Shown here: in pieces, positions 6,565 to 13,540 of the stretch
Layout: each line of letters begins with the position of its first letter
Numbering within the stretch: position 1 is the stretch's first letter
Source: CAZLLE01 sp964560425
Lineage (GTDB): Bacteria; Campylobacterota; Campylobacteria; Campylobacterales; QNZT01
Direction: 5' to 3'
Assembly: GCA_964560425.1 (NCBI GenBank)
Contig: CAZLLE010000082.1
Span: 1 to 16,152 of the forward strand
Length of the DNA: 16,152 nt
Notes under the pieces: generated by a model
The model's input: the letters and a program-made list of their open reading frames with translations, nothing else
Told to the model about the DNA's origin: nothing
The model's database searches: none
Translations under genes and position numbers: made by a program

Positions 6565-6660
6565 CTAATAAAATTTTGTTAGTTTTAGAGTAAGTAAAAT
6601 AGATTTTATAGTTTAAAATTTAAACTTAGCTTAAATTAAGCAAAGAATAAGTTTTATTCT
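6565..6660 (+). repeat. Cluster of four inverted repeats upstream of rplM
   Basis: Four palindromic elements follow one another in the 160-nt gap before rplM. They are 6565-6582 (CTAATAAAATTTTGTTAG, one T-G mismatch), 6611-6625 (GTTTAAAATTTAAAC, perfect), 6629-6641 (GCTTAAATTAAGC, perfect) and 6644-6660 (arms AGAATAA/TTATTCT, 3-nt loop). The rplM promoter must lie here; TATAGT at 6607-6612 and TATTAT at 6663-6668 are both possible -10 boxes. The ribosome binding site AAGGG (6689-6693) is 8 nt before the ATG. The cluster could be operators, a ribosomal-protein leader structure or an end-of-transcript signal for the upstream gene. High AT content makes individual palindromes weak evidence. Confidence 0.45.
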
Positions 6661-6701
6661 ACTATTATCTCATTTCTATTAAAAACATAAGGGTTTTTTC
6701 A

Positions 6702-7136
6702 ATGAAATTGACAAAAATGATAAAAGCAAATGAGGTCGAGAGAGACTGGGTTGTTATTGATGCTGCGGGTAAGAGATTTGGTCGTGTATTGACTGAAGTA
6801 GCTATACTTTTAAGAGGTAAACATAAACCTTCTTATACTCCAAATGTTGATTGTGGTGATTATGTGGTAATTATCAATGCTGATAAGATTGAGGTTACAG
6901 GAACAAAATTGGATACTAAATTGTATCATACACATTCTGGTTATTTTGGTAGTACAAAGAGTGAAAAATTTGGTAATATGTTGGCTAATAATCCATCAAA
7001 ATTGTTTAAATTGGGTGCTAGAGGTATGCTTCCAAAGACAAATCTTGGTAAAGTAATGCTTAAAAAATTAAAAGTTTATGCAGGTAGTGAGCATCCTCAT
7101 ACTGCACAAGTAAGTAAATCAGAAGGTAGTAAATAA
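6702..7136 (+). CDS. rplM: 50S ribosomal protein L13
   Basis: 144 aa, the normal length for bacterial L13, which binds 23S rRNA early in 50S assembly. Diagnostic segments are EVERDWVVIDAAGKRFGR near the N-terminus, LLRGKHKPSYTPNVDCGDYV, HSGYFGS, ARGMLPKTNLGKVMLKKLKV, and YAGSEHPHTAQ at the end. AAGGG at 6689-6693 supports the ATG. It is followed with a one-base overlap by rpsI, the almost universal L13-S9 pair. The 5' gap with four inverted repeats may hold its regulation. Confidence 0.98.
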   Translation: MKLTKMIKANEVERDWVVIDAAGKRFGRVLTEVAILLRGKHKPSYTPNVDCGDYVVIINADKIEVTGTKLDTKLYHTHSGYFGSTKSEKFGNMLANNPSKLFKLGARGMLPKTNLGKVMLKKLKVYAGSEHPHTAQVSKSEGSK

Positions 7137-7528
7137 TGTCATCAAAAATATACGCAACAGGTAAAAGAAAAACTGCAATAGCAAAAGTTTGGATCAAACC
7201 AGGTTCAGGAAAAATGGCAATCAATGGTCAAAGTCTTGATGAGTGGTTGGGTGGTCTTGATATGGTTAAAAAGAGAGTAATGCAACCATTGGTTCTTACT
7301 AGACAAGATCAAAATATTGATGTAATTGCTACTACTTTTGGTGGTGGTTTTTCAGCTCAAGCAGATGCACTTCGTCATGGTATTACAAAAGCGTTAGTTG
7401 CTTATGATAGTGAATTTAGAGCAATCTTGAAACCAGAAGGTCTATTGACTAGAGATTCAAGAGTTGTTGAGAGAAAAAAATACGGAAGAAGAAAAGCGAG
7501 AAGAAGTCCTCAGTTCTCAAAAAGATAA
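7136..7528 (+). CDS. rpsI: 30S ribosomal protein S9
   Basis: 130 aa, standard S9 length. It starts YATGKRKTAIAKVWIKPGSG, contains FGGGFSAQADALRHGITKAL, and ends GRRKARRSPQFSKR. This is the conserved basic tail whose last Lys-Arg reaches the P-site tRNA in the ribosome. Its ATG shares its first A with the rplM stop (TAATG), so translation is coupled. A short hairpin follows 24 nt after the stop. Confidence 0.98.
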   Translation: MSSKIYATGKRKTAIAKVWIKPGSGKMAINGQSLDEWLGGLDMVKKRVMQPLVLTRQDQNIDVIATTFGGGFSAQADALRHGITKALVAYDSEFRAILKPEGLLTRDSRVVERKKYGRRKARRSPQFSKR

Positions 7529-7551
7529 TTTTTTATTTTATCTATATTTGG

Positions 7552-7574
7552 AAGTGGTATTCAAATCACCACTT
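7552..7574 (+). terminator. Possible hairpin terminator after rpsI
   Basis: Arms AAGTGGT and ACCACTT (7 bp, perfect) flank a 9-nt loop in the 76-nt gap between rpsI and the PqiA-like gene. No T-run follows on the + strand (CAAAATAATG), so it is at best a weak or factor-assisted terminator, or an mRNA-stabilising hairpin. Confidence 0.35.
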
Positions 7575-7604
7575 TCAAAATAATGCTTCATAAGGGTACT
7601 CTTC

Positions 7605-8429
7605 ATGAATCTTTCTAAAAAACTTATAATTTCAATTTTTTTACTTATTACTTCAATATCACTACTTATATATGTAGGTTTCTATTCATATCAAAATTCA
7701 AATAATCTTATAGATGTGAGTAAAGAGATATCTATTCAAAAAAGTACAGATGAGATAGTATCTTCTAGTATTGATAAAATTTTGGAGAAGATATCATTTG
7801 GTACATATGATAACTATTCTCAACTGCAAGAAGTCCAAAAAGTATTGGAGGCAAAGGCTGAATCTTATTATCAAGATAGTTTGAAATATATCTACTATTT
7901 TTTTGCTATTACTGCTTTTTTTATATTGATCTTCTATTTTTGGGATAGAGAAATTTTGACTCTTTTTATTGCTCTTAGTGCAATAGTGAGTTTGGTTTTT
8001 GCTCTCATATCTCCTCTTTTGATGGTTATGATGCACAAAGATTTGCCATTGGTTGGGGATGTAACTCTATCTTTTGAGTCTAAAACAATTTTGACTACTA
8101 TTGAAAAACTCTATCATGAAGATAATCTACTCTTAGCAGGGGTGATTTTGTTGTTTAGTATTTTGATTCCTCTATTTAAAAGTTTGGTTATTTTAATGTA
8201 TGGATTTTTAAAAGAGAGTGGACTAAATAAAAAAGCTACATCTCTTATTGATAAGATGGGAAAGTGGTCTATGGCAGATGTCTTTATTGTATCTGTATTG
8301 GTTGTCTTTTTCTCTACAAAACAGGATATTCATAGTAGCCTAAAGATTCAAGTTGGACTATATTTCTTTTTGGGATATGTACTCCTATCAATGTTAGGCT
8401 CTTCTATGATTGGTAAAGGTAGAGAATAG
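7605..8429 (+). CDS. PqiA-like multi-pass inner-membrane protein
   Basis: 274 aa, start supported by AAGGG (7592-7596) 8 nt upstream. TM1 is near residues 7-27. It is followed by a polar, helical periplasmic segment of about 65 residues, then five further hydrophobic spans (about 95-115, 118-145, 173-202, 222-236 and 249-266). LFSILIPLFKSLVILMYGFL and GKWSMADVFIVSVLVVFFS are the hallmark of the paraquat-inducible protein A family (PF04403), inner-membrane partners of MCE-domain lipid-transport proteins. It lacks the CxxC zinc-ribbon motifs of classical PqiA, and no PqiB/MCE gene lies nearby here. Its 3' end faces the YfaZ-like gene, 13 nt away. A role in envelope lipid traffic is inferred from the family only. 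Confidence 0.75.
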   Translation: MNLSKKLIISIFLLITSISLLIYVGFYSYQNSNNLIDVSKEISIQKSTDEIVSSSIDKILEKISFGTYDNYSQLQEVQKVLEAKAESYYQDSLKYIYYFFAITAFFILIFYFWDREILTLFIALSAIVSLVFALISPLLMVMMHKDLPLVGDVTLSFESKTILTTIEKLYHEDNLLLAGVILLFSILIPLFKSLVILMYGFLKESGLNKKATSLIDKMGKWSMADVFIVSVLVVFFSTKQDIHSSLKIQVGLYFFLGYVLLSMLGSSMIGKGRE

Positions 8430-8442
8430 GTACTACCTCTCT

Positions 8443-9039
8443 TTAGAATACAAATCTAAAACCAAAATATGCCGCACTATTAAACTCTATATCATCTTCA
8501 CTCTTTTTATAGTTTGTATCTATCCCTCTATATCCTACATATATCTCTACATTGTCAATTGCCTGAATATCTGCTTCTATTCTATATTCCATATAGCTTG
8601 AGGCATCGCTAAATGATAGTGGATCGGGTGCGTAAGAGAATTTTACTTTGACATGACTTTGTGGTAGACCTCCGATAAACATTCTTGCTCTTGCAAATAT
8701 AGTTATTGGTACAGCAATATAAGCATCATCTTTGTCTATTTCTGCAAATATGGATCTAAGTCCAATACCAAACTTGAGGTGAGAATATCCTATTGGTGAA
8801 TTTTCTACATATACACCAAACCCATAGAGTGTATTACTCATACTACTAATAAAATTGGCATCTAAGAAAAAGTTTCTATATCTTAAATTTCTTGTTCTTG
8901 TAGCTAATGATATTTTTCCTTCAACTTCTAAATCATCACCATTTACATTTAGACCAAATGCAGCTCTTTCACCGTTTGATGGTTGTGCAAAGATGTTTGT
9001 TGCTAAAAATAGGGTAATAAAGATAAATTTTTTTAACAT
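8443..9039 (-). CDS. YfaZ-like outer-membrane beta-barrel protein
   Basis: 198 aa on the minus strand. The signal peptide ends FA before QPSNG (about 18 residues). The mature chain is a series of amphipathic strands: GKISLATRTRNLRY, FFLDANFISS, TLYGFGVYVEN, SHLKFGIGLRSIFAEID, AYIAVPITIFARARMF, HVKVKFSYAPDP, MEYRIEADIQAIDNVEIYVGYRG. It ends AAYFGFRFVF with a C-terminal Phe, the outer-membrane barrel signal. The pattern and size fit the YfaZ family (PF07437), whose function is unknown. On its strand AAAGGAAC precedes the ATG. It is transcribed divergently from the solute-binding protein gene with 56 nt between start codons, so their promoters overlap. Confidence 0.78.
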   Translation of the reverse strand: MLKKFIFITLFLATNIFAQPSNGERAAFGLNVNGDDLEVEGKISLATRTRNLRYRNFFLDANFISSMSNTLYGFGVYVENSPIGYSHLKFGIGLRSIFAEIDKDDAYIAVPITIFARARMFIGGLPQSHVKVKFSYAPDPLSFSDASSYMEYRIEADIQAIDNVEIYVGYRGIDTNYKKSEDDIEFNSAAYFGFRFVF

Positions 9040-9065
9040 GTTGTTCCTTTTTTTGAATCTACTAT

Positions 9066-9095
9066 TTTAAGACAATCTTGATTATAATTTAAGAC
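9066..9095. promoter_or_regulatory. Divergent promoter region with direct repeats TTTAAGAC
   Basis: TTTAAGAC occurs at 9066-9073 and again at 9088-9095, 22 nt apart (about two helical turns), inside the 56-nt divergent promoter region. A perfect TATAAT (9083-9088) sits between them for the rightward gene. On the minus strand TAAAAT (9065-9070) can serve the YfaZ-like gene. The rightward -10 ends only 7 nt before the ATG at 9096, so that transcript would have essentially no leader. The repeats are placed as a shared operator would be. Confidence 0.4.
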
Positions 9096-10595
9096 ATGAA
9101 AGAGATTATTATTTTATTTTTATTTTGTGTTAATGTTTTTGCTTCAACTTTGCATCTATCTATCGCCTCAAATCCTAGTAAATTAAATCCATTAATTGCT
9201 ACTGATTCATCTAGTCATGAGATTACAAATTGGATCTTTAGCTCTCTTTTGACTTATGATAAAGATGGCAAGATTAAGTGTGAATTGGCTGATAGTTATG
9301 AGTTTAAAGATGATATAACACTTCTATTTACTCTTAAAAAAGGTATTACATGGAGTGATGGAGAGCCTTTTAGTAGTGAAGATGTTATTTTTACTTATGA
9401 TTTGATTACCTCCCCAAAAATTTATACACCTTATGCAGATCAATTTCGTTATGTCAAGAGTGTAAAGGCTTTGGATAAGTATCGTGTGGAGGTGAAGTAC
9501 AAGGAACCATATTTTAAAGCTCTTGAAGTTTGGATGAGTTCTATTGTGCCAAAACATATTTTGGAGAGTGAAAAAGAGATCATGACAAGTAAATTTAATC
9601 AGCATCCAATAGGTACTGGTAAATATACTCTTAATGGTTTTGAGATTTCAAAAGATATAGAACTTTTTGCAAATGAGCGCTATTTTGAACATAAACCAAA
9701 CATTGATAAATTGGTTTATCACTTTATTCCCGATCCCTCGACAACTTTTTTGATGCTAAAGTCTCAAAAGTTAGATTTGGGAGGATTAGATCCTTTGCAG
9801 ATAGAGAGGCAGATTGATCAAGATTTTAGAGATCATTTTAGTATATATGAAGAGCCATCTATGAGTTATACATACATGGGATTTAATCTTAAAAATCCAA
9901 AATTTCAAAATCCAAAAGTTAGAGAAGCTATAAGTTTGGCAATTGATAGAAAAGAGATGGTTGATATTCTATTTTTTGGACATGGTGAGATTTGTCATGG
10001 ACCTTTTATGCCAAAAACATTTGCTTTTAATGAAAAAATTAAGGCTCCAATACAGAATCTTAAAAAAGCTAAAAAATTGCTTAAAGAGGCTGGATATAAT
10101 GAAAAAAATCCACTCTCTTTTGAAATTACGACAAATTCAAACAACAAGACAAGAGTTTATGCTACACAAATTATTCAACATCAATTGGCAAAAGTGGGTA
10201 TAAAAGTAACTATTCGTGCGATGGAGTGGCAAGCCTTTTTAAATACAGTTGTTACGCCTAGAAACTTTGAAGTGGTTGTTCTTGGTTGGGGACTTGGTTT
10301 GATGCCTGATGCTTATAGTATTTGGCATAGTGAAGGAATCAAGAAGGGTGGATTTAACTTTGTGGGTTATAAAAATGATAAAGTAGATGCTCTAATAAAA
10401 AAGGGTGAAAAAACGGTTGATAGAGAAAAATTAGGTGTGATTTATCGAGAAATTTTTAAGTTAATTGTCCATGATAACCCCTATATATTTCTATATATTC
10501 CAAATAGTATAACTGTAGTAAATAAAAATATAAAAAATGTCTCTCCTTCTATCATTGGAGTGACACATAATCTTATTGATTGGATAAAGCCTTGA
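9096..10595 (+). CDS. Periplasmic peptide-type ABC transporter solute-binding protein (SBP_bac_5 family)
   Basis: 499 aa. The signal peptide (about 16 residues) ends VFA before STLHL. The mature chain has the order typical of DppA/OppA-type binding proteins: NPSKLNPLIATDSSS, IFSSLLTYDKDGKI, LADSYEFKDD, FTLKKGITWSDGEPFSSEDV, HPIGTGKYTL, then YMGFNLKNPKFQNPKVREAI, LAIDRKEMVDILFFGHG, KKAKKLLKEAGY and VEVVVLGWG-like late strands. It would capture oligopeptides or similar ligands and hand them to an ABC permease, but no permease or ATPase gene is in the window. No ribosome binding site is seen at the ATG, matching the predicted near-leaderless transcript. The 3' end overlaps the HAD gene start by 4 nt. 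Confidence 0.88.
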   Translation: MKEIIILFLFCVNVFASTLHLSIASNPSKLNPLIATDSSSHEITNWIFSSLLTYDKDGKIKCELADSYEFKDDITLLFTLKKGITWSDGEPFSSEDVIFTYDLITSPKIYTPYADQFRYVKSVKALDKYRVEVKYKEPYFKALEVWMSSIVPKHILESEKEIMTSKFNQHPIGTGKYTLNGFEISKDIELFANERYFEHKPNIDKLVYHFIPDPSTTFLMLKSQKLDLGGLDPLQIERQIDQDFRDHFSIYEEPSMSYTYMGFNLKNPKFQNPKVREAISLAIDRKEMVDILFFGHGEICHGPFMPKTFAFNEKIKAPIQNLKKAKKLLKEAGYNEKNPLSFEITTNSNNKTRVYATQIIQHQLAKVGIKVTIRAMEWQAFLNTVVTPRNFEVVVLGWGLGLMPDAYSIWHSEGIKKGGFNFVGYKNDKVDALIKKGEKTVDREKLGVIYREIFKLIVHDNPYIFLYIPNSITVVNKNIKNVSPSIIGVTHNLIDWIKP

Positions 10596-11251
10596 AAAAA
10601 ACTGTAATACTTTTTGATTTAGATGGAACTCTTTTGGACTCAACAGATGCGATTTTAAAGTGTTTTGATGACTCTTTTGGCGATTGCAATATACCAACTC
10701 CTCCAAAAGAGGATATTAAAGCTCTTATTGGACACCCTTTGGATTATATGTATTTACATTTAGGGATAGAAGAGGAAAAAGTTTGGGATATGGTAGATAT
10801 TTATAAGTCATATTATAGAAAACGCTCAAAATCTATGACCTATTGGCTCCCTCATGCAAAAGAGGCAATTATTGAAGCTTCAAAGTTTGCACGACTTGGT
10901 GTGGTTACTACAAAAACAGGAAGTTATTCTATGGAGTTATTAGAGCATATGGGGGTGATGAAATATTTTGAAGTCTTAATTGGTAGAGAAAATGTGATAC
11001 ATCCAAAGCCCCATCCTGAACCAATACTAAAAGCGTTAAACAAGATGAAAATTAAAGATAAAAGTTGTGTTTGGATGATTGGTGATACATGTATGGATAT
11101 GGTAAGTGCAAAAGATGCAGGTATAGGCTCTATTGGAGTACTGTGTGGATACGCAACAGAGGAACAATTATCTAAGTGTAGCCAATATTTACACCAAAAT
11201 GTATTAGATAGTGTTAGAGTAATAAAAAAGATTAAAAAAAGCTTATGTTAA
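10592..11251 (+). CDS. HAD-family hydrolase, phosphoglycolate-phosphatase-like
   Basis: 219 aa from a TTG at 10592 that overlaps the previous stop (TTGA). GGA about 6 nt upstream supports it, and it starts right at the fold (KKTVILFDLDGT). An in-frame TTG at 10580 would add four residues. All four HAD motifs are present: DLDGT with Asp9 and Asp11, Thr106/107 in VVTTKTG, Lys139 in HPKPHPEP, and GDTCMDMVSAKDAG with Asp165 and Asp169. The helical cap between residues 15 and 85 gives subclass I, like Gph and PpaX. It probably dephosphorylates a small phosphometabolite such as 2-phosphoglycolate or pyrophosphate; the exact substrate cannot be read from the sequence. Coupling to the solute-binding protein gene looks like compact genome packing more than a shared pathway. 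Confidence 0.85.
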   Translation: MKKTVILFDLDGTLLDSTDAILKCFDDSFGDCNIPTPPKEDIKALIGHPLDYMYLHLGIEEEKVWDMVDIYKSYYRKRSKSMTYWLPHAKEAIIEASKFARLGVVTTKTGSYSMELLEHMGVMKYFEVLIGRENVIHPKPHPEPILKALNKMKIKDKSCVWMIGDTCMDMVSAKDAGIGSIGVLCGYATEEQLSKCSQYLHQNVLDSVRVIKKIKKSLC

Positions 11252-11256
11252 GAGAT

Positions 11257-11262
11257 TATAAT
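11257..11262 (+). promoter_or_regulatory. Candidate -10 box (TATAAT) for the por operon
   Basis: TATAAT lies 42 nt before the porC ATG, in the 53-nt gap after the HAD gene. It is followed by a strong ribosome binding site AAGGAG (11294-11299), 5 nt from the start. An overlapping TATAAAAT at 11262-11269 is an alternative. No -35 is visible. Confidence 0.4.
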
Positions 11263-11304
11263 ATAAAATAGCTTTACAAAATTGTTAGAAAGCAAGGAGT
11301 ATTC

Positions 11305-11871
11305 ATGGTTGAAATCAGATGGCATAGTCGAGCTGGACAAGGAGCTGTTACGGCGGCTAAAGGTCTAGGAGATGTAATTTCTACAACGGGGAAAGAGGTT
11401 CAGGCATTTGCTTTGTATGGATCTGCTAAAAGGGGTGCTGCCATGACAGCCTATAATAGAATTGATGATAAACAGATTATCAATCATGCTAAATATATGA
11501 ATCCACAATATGTGCTAGTTCTTGATCCTGCACTCGCATATACTGCAGATATCACAGAAAATGAGAGGGAAGATACAAAGTATATTATTACTACTCACTT
11601 ATCAACAGATGAGTTAGTCGCAGCTATACCAAAACTTCAAGGTAAAGAGGTCTACACTTTAGATGCTTTTAAAATCTCTCAAGATACTATTGGAAGATCT
11701 ATTCCAAATACGCCAATGCTTGGAGCACTTGTAAAAGTTTCGGGTATGTTTGAACTAGATTATTTTAAAGAAAAAATGCTCAAAGTTTTAGCCAAGTTTC
11801 CACAAAGAATTATAGATGCAAATATGGAAGCAATTACCATAGCATACAATAGTGTAAAGGGGAACAAATGA
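11305..11871 (+). CDS. porC: Pyruvate:ferredoxin (flavodoxin) oxidoreductase, gamma subunit
   Basis: 188 aa. The chain begins EIRWHSRAGQGAVTAAKGLGD, the signature of the 2-oxoacid:acceptor oxidoreductase gamma domain (POR family). It continues with KEVQAFALYGSAKRGAAMTAYNRID and VLVLDPAL. In the four-subunit enzyme the gamma subunit completes the coenzyme-A-proximal part of the complex. This enzyme links pyruvate, CoA, acetyl-CoA and CO2 to a low-potential ferredoxin or flavodoxin. It is the first gene of porCDAB, with a strong AAGGAG site, and overlaps porD by 4 nt (ATGA). The order is that of the Helicobacter enzyme. In autotrophic Campylobacterota it can also run as pyruvate synthase with the reductive TCA cycle; the direction here is not shown. 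Confidence 0.93.
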   Translation: MVEIRWHSRAGQGAVTAAKGLGDVISTTGKEVQAFALYGSAKRGAAMTAYNRIDDKQIINHAKYMNPQYVLVLDPALAYTADITENEREDTKYIITTHLSTDELVAAIPKLQGKEVYTLDAFKISQDTIGRSIPNTPMLGALVKVSGMFELDYFKEKMLKVLAKFPQRIIDANMEAITIAYNSVKGNK

Positions 11872-12302
11872 TACAGAGTGAAAATCCAAAATTTTTAGGT
11901 AGTGAAGATCTACTAGGATGGGATGAAGTTAGTCAGGGTACATTATTAAACTCTTTTAATGGTAAAGTTGGCAATGTATCTTTTTTGAAACAAGAGGAGA
12001 GGGATTATGCTGAGACTAATTCCAAGACAGCTAGTGTTGCAGATTGGAGAGTTATAAAACCAATCTACAATAGAGATATCTGTATTGATTGTCAAAATTG
12101 TTGGATATTTTGTCCAGATACTTCTATTATTTCAAGAGACAAAAAAATGATTGGTATTGATTTTGATCACTGTAAAGGGTGTGGAATTTGTGTGGAAGTA
12201 TGTCCTACAAATCCAAAATCATTATTGATGTATAATGAACAACAAGATATTGATGAGGCTCTAACACAGTGGCCTGAAAAAAAGAAAAAGGGTGAGGAAT
12301 AA
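11868..12302 (+). CDS. porD: Pyruvate:ferredoxin oxidoreductase, delta subunit (2[4Fe-4S] ferredoxin type)
   Basis: 144 aa. Two complete CxxCxxCxxxCP motifs bind two [4Fe-4S] clusters: Cys72, 75, 78, 82 (CIDCQNCWIFCP) and Cys102, 105, 108, 112 (CKGCGICVEVCP). The subunit carries electrons from the thiamine site to the external acceptor. About 70 residues precede the first cluster, longer than in archaeal PorD; they contain VADWRVIKPIYN, which probably docks on the catalytic subunits. It starts inside porC (ATGA overlap), and the alpha gene begins 2 nt after its stop. Confidence 0.94.
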   Translation: MIQSENPKFLGSEDLLGWDEVSQGTLLNSFNGKVGNVSFLKQEERDYAETNSKTASVADWRVIKPIYNRDICIDCQNCWIFCPDTSIISRDKKMIGIDFDHCKGCGICVEVCPTNPKSLLMYNEQQDIDEALTQWPEKKKKGEE

Positions 12303-12304
12303 TC

Positions 12305-13525
12305 ATGGCAGAAAAGTGGGATATTCAAGAAGTAGAAGTATGGGATGGTAACTTTGCTGCAGCACAAGCAATGAGACAAGCACAAATTGATGTTGTTGCT
12401 GCTTATCCAATTACTCCATCAACGCCAATTGTTGAAGGATATGCAAAGTTTTTATCAGATGGTTATGTTGATGGTGAATTTGTTATGGTTGAAAGCGAGC
12501 ATGCTGCAATGAGTGGTTGTGTTGGTGCTGCAGCTGCTGGTGGTCGTGTTGCTACTGCTACAAGTTCTCAAGGTTTTGCTTTGATGGTTGAGGTTCTTTA
12601 TCAAGCGTCAGGGATGAGACTTCCTATTGTTTTAAATGTTGTAAATAGAGCATTGGCATCTCCTTTGAATGTTCGTGGAGATCATAGCGATATGTATCTT
12701 GGTCGTGATTCAGGATGGATTCAAATGGATGCATTTAACGCTCAAGAAGCTTATGACTTAAATCTTATAGCATTTAAAGTTGGTGAAGATACATCAGTAA
12801 GACTTCCTGTAATGGTACATCAAGATGGTTTTATCACTTCTCATACAGCACAAAATATTTATCCTTTGAGTGATGCTGAAGCGTATGCATTTATAGGTGA
12901 TTATCAACCAATTGATGAGATGTTAGATTTTACAAAACCAGTAACTTATGGTGCTCAAACAGAAGAAGATTGGCATTATGAGCATAAAGCAAAACAACAT
13001 AAAGCTATCCTAGATTCTCGTCCTGTAATTGATAAAGTTTTTGAAGAATTTGAGAAAAAAACAGGTAGAAAATATAATAGAGTTGAAAATTATATGATGG
13101 ACGATGCTGAAGTTGCTGTCGTTGCTCTTGGTACAAGTGTAGAGACTGCAAGAATTGTTGCCCAAGAGATGAGAGCAGAAGGTATTAAAGCTGGAGTTGT
13201 AGCTCCTAGAGTTATTAGACCGTTCCCATTTGATAATATTAGAGAATCTTTATCTGGTATGAAAGCAATTGCATGTATGGATAGAAGTTCACCTGGTGGT
13301 GCATTGGGTGCTCTTTATAATGAAGTTACAGCAGCTTTATATGCTGGTGGAAGTAAAGCTATTATGACAAACTATATCTATGGTTTAGGTGGTAGAGACT
13401 TGACACTTGATTCTCTTAGAGATATTTATAGAGAGTTAGATGCTAATGCAAAATCTGGTAAAAGAACTGGTAAAATTCAACAGTTTGTGGGCTTAAGAGG
13501 TCCTAAGTTAGAGTATTTTGAGTAG
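12305..13525 (+). CDS. porA: Pyruvate:ferredoxin oxidoreductase, alpha subunit
   Basis: 406 aa. AAYPITPSTPIVEGYAKFL near residue 35 is the pyrimidine-binding (domain I) signature of the POR alpha subunit. VESEHAAMSGCVGAAAAGGR and ATSSQGFALMVEVLYQASG follow and line the thiamine diphosphate site. The region VAVVALGTSVETARIVAQEM (about 270-290) begins the transketolase-C-like domain, with GVVAPRVIRPFPFD after it. The size matches other four-subunit enzymes. GAGG at 12294-12297 serves as ribosome binding site. Codon choice is visibly less AT-extreme than in the left part of the window, as expected of a highly expressed central-metabolism gene. Confidence 0.96.
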   Translation: MAEKWDIQEVEVWDGNFAAAQAMRQAQIDVVAAYPITPSTPIVEGYAKFLSDGYVDGEFVMVESEHAAMSGCVGAAAAGGRVATATSSQGFALMVEVLYQASGMRLPIVLNVVNRALASPLNVRGDHSDMYLGRDSGWIQMDAFNAQEAYDLNLIAFKVGEDTSVRLPVMVHQDGFITSHTAQNIYPLSDAEAYAFIGDYQPIDEMLDFTKPVTYGAQTEEDWHYEHKAKQHKAILDSRPVIDKVFEEFEKKTGRKYNRVENYMMDDAEVAVVALGTSVETARIVAQEMRAEGIKAGVVAPRVIRPFPFDNIRESLSGMKAIACMDRSSPGGALGALYNEVTAALYAGGSKAIMTNYIYGLGGRDLTLDSLRDIYRELDANAKSGKRTGKIQQFVGLRGPKLEYFE

Positions 13526-13540
13526 GATGAGGGAAAAAAT

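Noticed and set aside
8410..9070. Small + strand frames within and beside the YfaZ-like gene
   Set aside because: They lie antisense to a protein with a signal peptide, barrel strands and terminal Phe; no independent coding evidence.
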